Below, piece after piece: positions 25,401 through 35,752 of a stretch of 64,000 nt of DNA. The stretch is from Omphiscola glabra (taxonomy: Eukaryota > Mollusca > Gastropoda > Lymnaeidae). Numbering within the stretch: position 1 is the stretch's first letter; each line of letters begins with the position of its first letter. The stretch is taken from NCBI GenBank assembly GCA_964017045.1, contig OZ024794.1:33511682-33575681 (forward strand). Direction: 5' to 3'. The notes below the pieces were generated by a model. It saw nothing but the letters and a program-made list of their open reading frames with translations, made no database searches and was not told the origin of the DNA. Position numbers and translations under genes: made by a program.

Positions 25401-28307
25401 TCAGTCTCTAGAAGTTGTACTCCTCTACGATACCACTATGAATTGCATGGTCATTTACTTGAGTCAGTTTTCTCCGTAAGGTACCTGTGTGTTACCATTC
25501 AGAGAGACGTCCGCTGGGACGAGCATATTAACAATGTGTGCAACCAGGCAAACAAGACCCTGGGGTTCTTAAGGCATAATCTAAAGATCAGCAACTCCGG
25601 TGTGAAAGAAAGAGCCTATAAAGCCTTTGTCCGGCCGCTTTTAGATTATGCATCTTCGGTCTGGGACCCATTCACTCAGAAGAGCATCGACAGGTTGGAG
25701 GCAGTACAGCGACGGGCAGCACACTTTGTCCTGAACCGGTACAGGAATACCTCTAGTGTTGCCAGCATGCTGGAAACACTGGGCTGGTCACTATTGGAGG
25801 AAAGACGACGACTATCCAGGCTCTACAAGATAAATAATGGGCTAGTCCACTGCTCTGGCATTAAACAGAAACTCGTCCCTCTCCCCCATAGACAGCGATG
25901 AGGCCATGACAGGCAGTTCCGGCTCATACCAGCGAGAAGCCAGTATAGGAACTGCTTATTCCTACCAAAGACAATCAGGGACTGGAACAATCTTTCAAAA
26001 GGAACAGTTGAGGCGACAACACTTGACTCATTTGCTTCTATTGCCTCATGCCTTCCAACCCCCAGTGCATGATACCCTCACACAGTTACTCTTGTAACCA
26101 GTGAAATATCCCCATCAACACCAGGTACAGAAACATTGCAAATCCCATCTACATTCATAGGAGCCATAATGATCAATAAATTGATTGTGGGCCCTTAATA
26201 TATACCGGTAGAAGAAGAAGAAATGAAAGAAAATTGAATGTACTATACGTTTGTAAACTTAATTCTTCATTTTAACTAAAATAAACTACTACAAATGACA
26301 TCCGGTTTATTAAAATCGACTACCGTCCATTGGTTTCAAAACTAAAACTGGAAATCCTGTTGTTCTTTTTCCCTTAATTTTAAGTGTATAGAAACATCCT
26401 AATTTAAGGATTTCATTACCGCTGGTTTTGGCTTTGATTTTTGCTGACTCAGCAATAAAAAGAAGAAATTTCCTTTATTTTCATTCTCTATCCGATTCGC
26501 TTTTTAACTCCTCTATAGATTAACGAATAAAGAAATATATAGCATTGAAATATGACGTCGATGTGAGATCCTCGGTATTTCAGAAAAGTTCTTTGCCTTT
26601 TTGTTATGACGACTATGTGACATCCTTGGTAATTGAAACTATGTGATCGAGACGTCGCGTCGACGTCATCGGTAGTGAAAGGGTTAATGCTATTAATTTT
26701 AACTTAATAATAAAGTGGCTATCTTTGACTTTAAATGGTGTGCCTAGCTTGTTCAAATGGAAATATTTTTTTATGCCAATAGTGTGCTAGCAAGTTTTCA
26801 AACACTAAGCCAGAGGTCCCCAAAAGACCCATTGCCATCTTTTTCGGTTTTGTGTAGACCCCTTGCTGTTTGACTTGGTAGTTTATAATAATTCTTAAAC
26901 AGTTTATTTCTTTAAAATTTTTACTTCATAGGTACTTTTATTTATTATTTATATAGGAAGATATATTATGTCTTTATATTATAAGGTAATATTATGCAAG
27001 TAAATAGTAAACTGTGTATGTGAATTATTTCACTCATGGAATTCCAAAATAGAAGTCACGACCTGCTTACATGAGATCCACTATCGTTGACCCCCCCATT
27101 TTCATTTCATGGACCCCCAATATTTTTTCTCGCTGACATGGACCCCTTGCAAGCTGTTGTCGACCCCTGGGGGTCGATATAGACCACTTTGGGAATCACT
27201 GCACTAAGCATTTGGGAGAGCCTTGTTTAGATTCAGTCTGATTCAATTTAGTTTGTTATATTTTAAAATATGATCTTTTTTTTGTTTCCTTGAATAAGAT
27301 TAAAGCATTCCGTGATTCAAGGGTTAATCGTTTGACTGACACAGAGCTGGTGAAACTAACAGAGTATCTCAACAGCATCGCTGACCTGGAGGACTTCACA
27401 GTGCTGGACCACAGGAATTGGAGAGAGTAAGCTACACTATAAACACTAGGAACATTTTACTTAGTGCAGCAATGAGCTGGGTATCGACCAACCAGTGGTC
27501 AGGGGAGTCTATTCCCCGCACCCGCCCCAATCGTGTAGAGGCCCCTGCCACCAACCCACCATGGGCACATCAGTCTTTGGTCAAATGAGGGCCAGTGAAA
27601 TTTATTTAAAATTTGTTATTTCTTCTGATGGCCTTTGTATATCTACTACACTCATAGTAAATAGTACTATTTGATGAACAATAAATATTAATTATTATTC
27701 CTTATTTCATTTTTATCAAAGTACTACTCATAGTAAATAGCACTATTTGATGAACAATAAATATTAATTCATTATTTCATTTTTATCAAAATGCTACTCA
27801 TTTATTTAGTAGATTCTGAAACTGTTAGTGAAACCAAGTGATTTTTATACATTTAAGTTTAATTAAATAAAAATCATCCCTTTCAGACCAGTAATGAAAT
27901 AGATAATTGATGGCTGTATTGATGTTGAGATACATGAGTGATGTACGTGCACATATATTTTGTTGATAAACTTGAGCGATGTTAGGGCATGCATATTTTG
28001 TCAATATACTTAAGCGATGCAGGTGCACAGATGTCACTTGACTACAGTGTCCTTACGCGATTCAGTCTAATCTAAAGCAAACTTGTCTTTATGCTGGGTT
28101 TAAAATGATACATTGACATTGTGGCTTTAGTGCTCTTTGTCAGCAAACAAAAAAATGAAAGAGTTGAAGAGAGCTGCACCCTGCACTTGGCCGTTTGACA
28201 CAACTGAGATATACATCGCCATTCATTGGTATTTCAGGTACAGGAAAAAGCCAAGCCATAGAAGACATGGGCGGCACAGAGAATCAAATGAACACAACAA
28301 CCTGTAG
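16242..28307 (+). CDS. UBLCP1: Ubiquitin-like domain-containing CTD phosphatase 1 (multi-exon)
   Basis: UBLCP1 is a nuclear HAD-family Ser/Thr phosphatase; its ubiquitin-like domain binds the proteasome base subunit Rpn1, and it dephosphorylates 26S proteasome (and CTD peptides in vitro). Eight coding exons were located: 16242-16408, 19990-20075, 21470-21585, 22316-22414, 23361-23497, 24025-24138, 27299-27426, 28238-28307. Seen: UBL start with [10 protein letters not shown], linker [16 protein letters not shown] motif [23 protein letters not shown], motif [16 protein letters not shown], and the acidic motif [16 protein letters not shown]. Exon 1 ends out of phase with 19990, and about 30 residues of the UBL domain (the usual GKPAEND...KIMMMGTRE part) are missing, so one exon between them was not found. 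About 305 residues are visible against 318 in human. The tail is short and basic, ending NEHNNL. Confidence 0.95.
16768..17062 (+). mobile_element. CCCGGGT-type MITE (copy B), with inverted extra end
   Basis: Begins GGCTGCACCTATTGGTACCC, has the family core (GAGAGGTTGGGATTAAAAAA, GAGGTATCAAATGAAAG) and ends near TGGTACCCGGGTGCGAATGG. From about 17033 a short segment (GCTATTCGGATGTCATTTGT) repeats 16950 sequence in inverted orientation, a partial second end. Lies in UBLCP1 intron 1. Confidence 0.75.
18565..19416 (-). pseudogene. Decayed transposon-type ORF in UBLCP1 intron 1
   Basis: Minus-strand fragments in several frames read in order as one broken protein: [40 protein letters not shown]; then [20 protein letters not shown]; then [17 protein letters not shown], a stop, YLSEILV; then [20 protein letters not shown]; then [15 protein letters not shown] recall a similar ORF (HLWYLSE..., ND(A/T)AERGV) as a multicopy uncharacterised protein of invertebrate genomes, probably transposon-derived, but the superfamily is uncertain. 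Multiple stops and frameshifts make it non-functional. Confidence 0.6.
19990..20075 (+). CDS. UBLCP1: UBLCP1 exon (UBL-phosphatase linker)
   Basis: Follows TTTTTCTCCAG; encodes [20 protein letters not shown], then EEEIAIENR. Enters in phase 0 and leaves in phase 2. Confidence 0.93.
21470..21585 (+). CDS. UBLCP1: UBLCP1 exon with HAD motif I
   Basis: Acceptor CATTCCAG. Encodes [15 protein letters not shown], then [16 protein letters not shown]; the two Asp of DxDxT are the nucleophile and acid/base of HAD phosphatases. Confidence 0.96.
21679..21820. repeat. 36-bp minisatellite, about 4 units
   Basis: Repeats of TTCACTTCTTAACTCATTC plus ATTTCTGTGTCTCC(T/C)TG in UBLCP1, between the motif-I exon and the 22316 exon. 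It starts about 90 bp after the donor at 21586. Confidence 0.9.
22316..22414 (+). CDS. UBLCP1: UBLCP1 exon (cap and motif II start)
   Basis: Encodes [20 protein letters not shown], then YKNYDIVIW; donor TGGT|GTAAGT at 22415. Confidence 0.95.
22617..22864. mobile_element. TIR element, 248 bp
   Basis: Left end GAAGACCTTAGTGCTAAAAG matches the reverse complement of the right end (CTTTGAGCACTAAGGTCTTC) almost perfectly, and the inverted match continues through GTACTTAAGTCACA. The immediate flanks are ATT on both sides, a possible 3-bp duplication. Non-coding. Confidence 0.75.
22947..23312. mobile_element. pogo/Tc1-like MITE with TA duplication, 366 bp
   Basis: Left end CAGTAGCACCTCGCAAGAAT and right end TTATTGCGAGCTGCCGCTG are inverted repeats with mismatches, each bordered by TA (22945-22946, 23313-23314). 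Terminal CAG and a CCTCGCA motif are typical of pogo/Tigger elements. It ends only 48 bp before the UBLCP1 exon at 23361. Confidence 0.65.
23361..23497 (+). CDS. UBLCP1: UBLCP1 exon (motif II to VHTPK)
   Basis: Acceptor TTTCCAG. Completes the Ser of WSAT and encodes [20 protein letters not shown], then [19 protein letters not shown]. Donor GTCAGT at 23498. Confidence 0.95.
23640..23918. repeat. 16-bp minisatellite, about 17 units
   Basis: Units of CACCACACCACCTCTG with a (C)ACCACTG variant, in the intron after the 23361-23497 exon. Strongly C-rich on the plus strand. Open frames on both strands here are repeat artefacts. Confidence 0.93.
24025..24138 (+). CDS. UBLCP1: UBLCP1 exon with acidic catalytic motif
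   Basis: Encodes [20 protein letters not shown], then [18 protein letters not shown], the Mg-binding Asp pair of HAD phosphatases. Donor GTGAGT. Confidence 0.96.
24839..26302 (+). mobile_element. CCCGGGT-type MITE (copy C) split by a LINE
   Basis: 24839-24939 matches copy B from GGCTGCACCTAT to GAGGTATCA; 26221-26302 continues from AAATGAAAGA to AAATGACATCCG. In copy B these halves are contiguous (GAGGTATCAAATGAAAG), fixing the insertion point. Confidence 0.85.
24940..26220 (+). pseudogene. 5'-truncated non-LTR retrotransposon (CR1/Jockey-like RT), dead
   Basis: One frame encodes reverse transcriptase palm blocks [20 protein letters not shown] and [14 protein letters not shown], then the thumb and C-terminal part [15 protein letters not shown] and [19 protein letters not shown], then RDWNNLS. 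In-frame stops occur at 25311 (TAG) and 25899 (TGA). At 25277/25278 about three residues are missing just where this family carries its catalytic Asp-Asp pair. The copy starts inside the RT (5' truncation) and ends in a GAAGAAGAAG microsatellite tail. Endonuclease absent. Lies in a UBLCP1 intron. Confidence 0.9.
26811..27201. mobile_element. hAT MITE, 391 bp, 8-bp TSD
   Basis: Ends CAGAGGTCCCCAAAAG and CTTTGGGAATCACTG are inverted; flanked by perfect CACTAAGC at 26803-26810 and 27202-27209. The CAGnG(G/A)TTCCCAAA terminus is typical of hAT elements. Interior contains a GACCCCT-rich segment, no ORF. Confidence 0.88.
27299..27426 (+). CDS. UBLCP1: UBLCP1 exon (C-terminal helices)
   Basis: Encodes [20 protein letters not shown], then [20 protein letters not shown] and WRE. 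It lies 3.2 kb beyond the previous exon because that intron carries a MITE, a LINE and a hAT element. Confidence 0.95.
27650..27797. repeat. Two-copy tandem duplication, about 70 bp
   Basis: ACTCATAGTAAATAG(T/C)ACTA through TTTTATCAAA occurs twice in succession, followed by a partial third start (GCTACTCAT). Located in the last UBLCP1 coding intron. Confidence 0.85.
28238..28307 (+). CDS. UBLCP1: UBLCP1 last coding exon
   Basis: Acceptor GGTATTTCAG. Encodes [20 protein letters not shown] then NL and TAG at 28305-28307. The exon appears to continue to a donor at 28320 (CAATG|GTAAAT), joining a 3' UTR exon at 30560. Confidence 0.85.
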
Positions 28308-28422
28308 TAAAACTCAATGGTAAATATCTTACTGTATTCTACATCATATATCCAATAGAATGTCTTAAGTATAATACTTGTAAAGTAATTGGGGTTAGTA
28401 AAAAAAAATCATCAATGTAGAT

Positions 28423-28610
28423 CAGGCCTGCACAAAATGGAAGGCGGGCCATAATACTTTATGAATACTTGCACGGGCCAAAAGAAAATGGGACAGGGGG
28501 GGGAAGCTATAAAGAAAATAATAAGAATAAAGAATATTTTTCTTTGCGGGCCACCAAGTGGATGCTGGCGAGCCGCATGTGGCCCGCGGGCCATATGTTG
28601 TGCAGGCCTG
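28423..28610. mobile_element. hAT MITE, 188 bp, 8-bp TSD
   Basis: Termini CAGGCCTGCACAA and TTGTGCAGGCCTG are perfect inverted repeats, flanked by perfect ATGTAGAT at 28415-28422 and 28611-28618. Inner GGGCC/GGCCC blocks are also inverted. Young by appearance. A related terminus (CAGGGCTGGGTGACC) occurs at about 63033. Confidence 0.92.
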
Positions 28611-28788
28611 ATGTAGATTATTGTAAATGAATCATGTTTAAGTTTAGTAGAGAAGAGTTTCCCAAATGTTAAAATTTTTCGGTGGACAAGTTTTGAAATA
28701 TCGCCTCAGACTGGTGGCAAATTGATTAATTATATTTTATTTTTCTTTGACAATAATTATTCATACTTGTCGGATTCCTCTACACCAG

Positions 28789-30393
28789 ACCATGAGACAT
28801 TCAATCATTCAACCAGACCATGAGACATCTAAACAATCACACTCAACCAGACCATGATACATTTAAACAATCACTCTCAACCAGACCATGAGACATTTAA
28901 ACAATCACTCTCAACCAGACCATGAGACATTTAAACAATCACTCTCAACCAGACCATGAGACATTTAAACAATCGCTCTCAACCAGACCATGAGGCATTC
29001 AATCACTCAACCAGACCATGAGACATTCAATCACACACAACCAGACCATGAGGCATTTAAACAATCACTCTCAACCAGACCATGAGACATTTAAACAATC
29101 GCTCTCAACCAGACCATGAGGCATTCAATCACTCAACCAGACCATGAGACATTCAATCACACACAACCAGACCATGAGACATTCAATCACACTCAACCAG
29201 ACCATGAGACATTCAATCACTCAACCAGACCATGAGACATTCAATCACACACAACCAGACCATGAGACATTCAATCACACTCAACCAGACCATGAGACAT
29301 TCAATCACTCAACCAGACCATGAGACATTCAATCACAGACAACCAGACCATGAGACATTCAATCACACACAACCAGACCATGAGACATTCAATCACAGAC
29401 AACCAGACCATGAGACATTCAATCACTCAACCAGACCATGAGACATTCACTCACAGACAACCAGACCATGAGACATTCAATCACAGACAACCAGACCATG
29501 AGACATTCAATCACAGACAACCAGACCATGAGACATTCAATCACACACAACCAGACCATGAGACATTCTATCTCAGACAACCAGACCATGAGACATTCAA
29601 TCACAGACAACCAGACCATGAGACATTCAATCACAGACAACCAGACCATGAGACATTCAATCACAGACAACCAGACCATGAGACATTCAATCACACACAA
29701 CCAGACCATGAGACATTCTATCTCAGACAACCAGACCATGAGACATTCAATCACTCAACCAGGCCATGAGACATTCAATCACTCAACCAGACCATGAGAC
29801 ATTCAATCACTCAACCAGACCATGAGACATTCAATCACACACAACCAGACCATGAGACATTCAATCACAGACAACCAGACCATGAGACATTCAATCACAG
29901 ACAACCAGACCATGAGACATTCAATCACTCACAACCAGACCATGAGACATTCAATCACAGACAACCAGACCATGAGACATTCAATCACTCAACCAGACCA
30001 TGAGACATTCAATCACAGACAACCAGACCATGAGACATTCAATCACTCAAACAGACCATGAGACATTCAATCACAGACAACCAGACCATGAGACATTCAA
30101 TCACAGACAACCAGACCATGCGACATTCAATCACAGACAACCAGACCATGAGACATTCAATCACAGACAACCAGACCATGAGACGTTCAATCACACACAA
30201 CCAGACCATGAGACATTCAATCACACACAACCAGACCATGAGACATTCAATCACACACAACCAGACCATGAGACATTCAATCACACACAACCAGACCATG
30301 AGACATTCAATCACACACAACCAGACCATGAGACATTCAATCACACACAACCAGACCATGAGACATTCAATCACTCAACCAGACCATGAGACA
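28789..30393. repeat. 1.6-kb minisatellite, 28/30/34-bp units, over 50 copies
   Basis: Core CCAGACCATGAGACATTCAA with a variable spacer (TCACAGACAA, TCACACACAA, TCACTCAA) giving 30- or 28-bp units; the first 400 bp mix in 34-bp units with TTTAAACAATCACTCTCAA. The rare unit TTCTATCTCAGACAA occurs twice, 150 bp (five units) apart. Lies in the UBLCP1 3' UTR intron. Open frames on both strands are artefacts. Confidence 0.95.
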
Positions 30394-30559
30394 TCCTAAC
30401 ATTTTGTGCAGACACTGATTCATTTTGATTAGGTGGTCATTGATAGCACATGATGAGAGTCAGAACTAATAGAACTAAACAATTGCTATTGTTAAGCTAG
30501 GTATTGAAAGTATTCTCACCTTCCACAAAAGCTACTCACTTTGTGTTTGTGTATTTCAG

Positions 30560-32480
30560 GTGTCCGGGATCTCGCTATGTCCAGCACATAAACTTAAAGG
30601 AAGAGTTTCGTTGGTGTAATAATATTATCACTATGTTTGCTGAACATATAGTTGTAAACACAATCCAATCTTTTATGATTAGGCAATGCATACTGTATTT
30701 CCCTCCCTCAATTTTAGATTAAAATTAATAATTTTGTAAAGATGTATTTTTTCACTTCCTAAAGAATTTTTTTTTTCCATTTTCAAAATATGTTCATATT
30801 TCAAACTTTGAGAATAGCCATTTGGGAACATTCAGTTAAATGCATTGCAAAGTACAATTGAAATGTTCATTAACTGTGCTAACATGTCAATCTGATATGA
30901 CGGGTTTCATGGTGTCACCAATGTCTTGTATTGTTTTGACTCACTCTTTTCAATGGGCCATTTTATTCAGCTCGGCTTATCTTAGCTGACAAGTGTCCCA
31001 CCTCTGACAGTGAAGGTAGCTGACCGTTTGCTTCAGTCATGAGGTCTTCGTGCATGTCCTGAGAGCGACTACAGGATAAGTCTGAAAAATGTCCTCTGAT
31101 CAGATCTGTTCAAACCTGGGCCCTGATTTGTCAGCATTGTTTGGCTTCAGGTCTTGAAATAACACAAAAAATTATCATACACATGGGACATATGTGTTGA
31201 GCTGATATTTCAGTTACGTAATATTTGGTAATGCGATAAATTCTTTAAGAGATGCATGGCAGTATTGGCAGTTTATAAATTTTGCCCCCCAGTAAAGTGG
31301 AGAAATTAAATTTATCTCAAATGACTTTTTAAATTATGCTTTCAGGTGCATTGAAACTTGAATTGTAATTGATGGGAGTTATTAAAAAAATTTTTTTAGA
31401 TACATTATTTCCTCTCATATAACAACAAACTGATGTTCAGTGCCATGAGATTGAAATGCTGCGTGTCATGTCATACATTTTACTTTCGAGTTTGATTGTG
31501 TCGGACTGGGATTCAGGTTATGCCTATGTGGAATAGTGTGTGGAATGAAGAAAGCTTTGTTAAATATTAGCTGTCAAGTGCTGAAGTGCTGATGACCGTC
31601 TCATTTCATCCCATGGGTTAACACAGCACAATGATATTTAGTTTGCAAATAGTCTTTTCTTTTTATAAGCTGTACTCTACTGTGTCCTTTTTGTATTGAT
31701 GCCATCTATGCAAGATTTTGTTTTCCTACGTTTGCTAAGTCATGATGATTGGGGAGTGTAGAAGTTTTGTGAAATGGAGTGCAAGTAGATATATATTTTT
31801 TTTTTTTAATTGTATAACTTATAAAGTGACAGAGTGCGGGTGATTTGTTGTGACAGAGTGTAGGAGATATGTTGTGTCAGTGTTACAAAGTGACAGAGTG
31901 TAGTTTTTTTTTTATTTTTATGTTGTGTAGCCTGCTGGTCTGAAATCTATGCCAACAATTCATGTCTGTTGAAAGGCCTACATGTTATATTAGCATTTCT
32001 GGTCTGTGCTTTTGATGATGTGCATATTCTATATCGACTGATTTCTTTATATACACTATACAGATGGGAGTGCATGAATTTATTTATATTACAGAAGTTG
32101 ATATCAAGACAACTGCTGCTTATTTCAATGCAACATTGTTTTGACACAATGGACCAACTATAATGCATGGCTTTATCGCAGGTTACAACAATACGATGGA
32201 TGTTGTGTTAGCAGTAGAGCTTTATGGTCGCGCTCAGTTTATAGATATATATATATATATTGTAAAAGATGGTGCTACAACCAAAAGTAATTAAACGTGG
32301 TCATCTTATAGTGAGCCCATATTAATTATTATAACTCATGTCAAGCACTTTGCACCATAGTAGGTAGATAATCTGGTACTGGTACTGGGATAAACGATGT
32401 CCTTTTCAAACATTGGTGTTTTGTACCTGTAACAGAAATATTAAGTAATAAATCTCACCATGCCTCTTGTTGGGGATTAT
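30560..32480 (+). other. UBLCP1: Probable UBLCP1 3' UTR exon
   Basis: Strong acceptor GTGTATTTCAG|GTGTCC matches the donor at 28320, after the TAG. If instead the 27426 donor splices here directly, the frame stays open for about 53 residues (CPGSRYVQHINLKEEFRW...) to a stop at 30720, an alternative C-terminus. The following 1.8 kb is AT-rich without transposon structure, with an AATAAA at about 32444-32451. The 3' end is a guess. Confidence 0.5.
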
Positions 32481-32637
32481 TTTGTTCATTTCATTCTATT
32501 GTAGACACGTTTTTGTTACCCACAGTAACATTTCTTGCTTTGCACACACAAAAAAATGACATTAGAAAAAAAAAAAAATAATAATAATAATAAGTTCATA
32601 TTACATGCCGTGCTTATTTGAGAAACAATTAACACAG

Positions 32638-32787
32638 ACCTGCTTACCCTCAAACTCTTAAAATCGTACAATATCACAAAATCGTTCAATACATTATCTT
32701 ATTAGTAACAATTAAACCTACAGTATATATTATTTACACACCTCAAAATCGTACATTGTTACGCCGAAATCGTAAGAGTAAACAGGT
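32638..32787. mobile_element. 150-bp TIR element, copy 1
   Basis: ACCTGCTTACCCTCAAACTC at the left and AGTAAACAGGT at the right are imperfect inverted ends; inner AAAATCGTAC is repeated. Same family as 56924-57068. Confidence 0.7.
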
Positions 32788-33095
32788 ATGTTAAGATGTT
32801 TAGTAATGTTTCATTCACTTGCTTCTGTCTATGGGGGGGGGGGGGGGGGAATTATTTTAAAAATCCACAACAGATCTCCCCCGACACACACACAATCCCG
32901 GCCCAGTGAAGGTGTTCTGTAAACAGAAACCTAGATCAGGTTTTTTTTTATTGGGCGGAGCTGGTAAAATTTCTTACTACCCCAGAGCTCCAAATTTCAA
33001 AAAGAAAGAAAGAATATATAAAACCTTTAAAATTTAATTTGAACTTTCAAAAAACAACAGCAAATCATTATTAAAATATATTCCTTACTCTTTTT
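32788..33095. other. Spacer with G homopolymer
   Basis: G run at about 32834-32850, AAAG-rich segment at 32996-33015. No gene seen. Confidence 0.5.
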
Positions 33096-33099
33096 ACAG

Positions 33100-33806
33100 C
33101 TATGTTGCCCGATTATTCTACCAGCCCATGTTGCCCCATTCTTCTACCAGCTATGTTGCCCCATTCTCCTACCAGCCCATGTTGCCCATTCTTCTACCAG
33201 CCCATGTTGCCCCATTCTTCTACCAGCTATGTTGCCCCATTCTCCTACCAGCCCATGTTGCCCCATTCTCCTACCAGCCCATGTTGCCCCATTCTCCTAC
33301 CAGCCCATGTTGCCCCATTCTCCTACCAGCCCATGTTGCCCCATTCTTCTACCAGCCCACGTTGCCCCATTCTTCTACCAGCCCATGTTGCCACATTCTT
33401 CTACCAGCCCATGTTGCCCCATTCTCCTACCAGCCCATGTTGCCCCATTCTCCTACCAGCCCATGTTACCCCATTCTCCTACCAGCCCATGTTGCCCCAT
33501 TCTCCTACCAGCCCATGTTGCCCCATTCTCCTACCAGCCCATGTTGCCCCATTCTCCTACCAGCCCATGTTGCCCAATTCTTCTACCAGCCCATGTTGCC
33601 CCATTCTTCTACCAGCCCATGTTGCCCCATTCTTCTACCAGCCCATGTTGCCCCATTCTTCTACCAGCCCATGTTGCACCCATTCTCCTACCAGCCCATG
33701 TTGCCCCATTCTTCTACCAGCCCATGTTGCCCCATTCTTCTACCAGCCTACGTTGCCCCATCCTTCTACCAGCTATGTTGCCCCATTCTTCTACCAGCTA
33801 TGTTGC
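33100..33806. repeat. 26-bp minisatellite, about 27 units
   Basis: Unit CCAGCCCATGTTGCCCCATT plus CTTCTA or CTCCTA. The C/T variant forms blocks: CTCCTA dominates about 33240-33345 and 33415-33570, CTTCTA elsewhere. End units lose CCC (CCAGCTATGTTGCC) on both flanks. The three 200-residue open frames over it are the same repeat read in shifted frames. Confidence 0.95.
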
Positions 33807-34548
33807 TGGTAAATGTATTTCTATTTCCTTGTTCATGAGAGGGCTTTAGTGTCAATAATAAACACATTCTTTAAACACTTAGCCCTCCCCCCTGACCTAC
33901 CCCTCTCCCTTTTTAATTTAATTGGAACGCAGAGAAACGCCGACATTTTGTCCGGGGCCGAGCTCGGCCCAAAGAGAAGCCTGCCTAATCCCCGACTGTA
34001 GCAACCTATTACCAACGCCAGTGTGTCAACAAATGATTTAGTAGTTCATTACCGTCTCCGTGTTGACATGGCTGGAAAAAAAACAACAACGGACCTTAGC
34101 GTTAAGCCTTTCATCTATAAACCTTGCATGTCGCGATAAATTAAGTATGGTAGAGGTTCTCGCGATGTTTTTAGATTATGATCTGTCTGTTGGGGTCAGT
34201 GGAGCACGTAAGACAATCCTTTTGACATCATGGCCAGTCATGGAAATGACGACCATTCTATTGAAGTCATGTTATCATTGATAATTCATCCTAATATTAT
34301 TATATTTCAGGTATTATCTTTTTTTAACGTCATTTCATTTCCCCCCCCCCCCAACCACCAAAGAAACAAAACAAAACAAACAACAACCATCTTCCACACA
34401 AGCACACACGATATCCACCCGTAAGAATGGAATTGATTGAATTATAAAGGGGATGTTACCTAATTTCCACTTCAACATGTAAAACAATCTGCTCTAAAAA
34501 GTATTGAAATTGAAAGTAAAAAAAAAATGTGTTTAATACTTTGAGTCT
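33807..34548. other. Unassigned stretch
   Basis: No conserved gene. A C homopolymer lies at 34341-34352. Short open frames have no recognisable domain. Confidence 0.45.
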
Positions 34549-34772
34549 TTCATTGGCCCCTTTGAACCAGATGCTCTTCATTGGCCCCTTTGAACCAGAT
34601 GGTCTTCATTGGCCCCTTTGAACCAGATGGTCTTCATTGGCCCCTTTGAAACAGATGGTCTTCATTGGCCCCTTTGAACAAAGTGGTCTTCATTGGCCCC
34701 TTTGAACAAAATGGTCTTCATTGGCCCCTTTGAACCAGATGGTCTTCATTGGCCCCTTTGAACAAAATGGTC
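34549..34772. repeat. 28-bp minisatellite, 8 units
   Basis: Unit CTTCATTGGCCCCTTTGAAC plus (C/A)A(G/A)ATGGT with point differences in the last third. Confidence 0.93.
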
Positions 34773-35099
34773 GCCTAGATCGTGTTTTGTGAATGGTTAT
34801 TTGATCGTTCCACCCGCAAACGCAAGACACGCGTGGATCGTTTGGTGTAAGTACTGTACTGTAAGTGTAAGTACTGTAAGTGTAGGCATTTGATTGGAAA
34901 GTTTTGTATAACGGGAACTTTGACTCAACATACTTCAGGGTTGAACGGGTTTAGTTGGGGGGGGGGGGTGTGTGAAATTGTAGATCAAAGTAAACTGGCG
35001 TCGAAAACGTTTTGTCTGAGTGACATTCACTACCGATAATGTCAGCGATTTTCAATAATATACGATAGGAGCGTTTCAAAGCCTCGCTTTAAATTTGGC
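34773..35099. other. Spacer
   Basis: Contains a short GTAAGTACTGTA duplication at 34848-34884 and a G run at about 34957-34968. No gene. Confidence 0.5.
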
Positions 35100-35752
35100 C
35101 ACAGCAAGGCGAGCACGGAGTGACCCACTCAGGCGAGCGCAGAGCGACACTCAAGCGAGCACGGAGTGACCCACTCCTGCGAGCTCGGAGTGACCCACTC
35201 AGTCGAGCACAGAGCGACACTCAAGCGAGCACGGAATGACCCACTCGGGCGAGCACGGAGTGACCCGCTCGGGCGAGCACGGAGTGACCCAATCAAGCGA
35301 GCTCGGAGTGACCCACTCGGGCGAGCACGGAGTGACCCACTCGGGTGAGCACGGAGTGACCCACTCGGGCGAGCAGGGAGTGACCCACTCGGGCGAGCAC
35401 GTAGTGACCCACTTGGGCGAGCACGGAGTGACCCACTCGGGCGAGCACAGAGTGACCTACTCGGGCGAGCACAGAGTGACCTACTCGGGCGAGCTCGGAG
35501 TTCAGGCGAGCTCGGAGTGAGCCACTCGGGCGAGCATGGAGTGACCCACTCGGGCGAGCAGGGAGTGAGCCACTCGGGCGAGCATGGAGTGACCCACTCG
35601 GGCGAGCAGGGAGTGAGCCACTCGGGCGAGCACGCAGTGACCCACTCGGGCGAGTACGCAATGATACACTCGGGCGAGCACGGAGTGACCCACTCGGGCG
35701 AGCACGCAGTGACCCACTCGGGCGAGCACGGAGTGACCCACTCAGGCAACTG
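35100..35752. repeat. 24-bp minisatellite, about 27 units
   Basis: Unit GAGCACGGAGTGACCCACTC plus GGGC; GC-rich against an AT-rich background. The outer-left units carry AGGC/AAGC variants. All six frames are long and open (24 is a multiple of three), giving Arg-rich or His-rich pseudo-proteins that are not genes. Confidence 0.95.

Noticed and set aside
28789..30393. CRISPR-like array
   Set aside because: There are no unique spacers; variation is in the repeat itself, and the context is a eukaryotic intron.
33102..33849. Three overlapping frames of over 200 residues
   Set aside because: They are one 26-bp repeat read in shifted frames; no non-repetitive domain.
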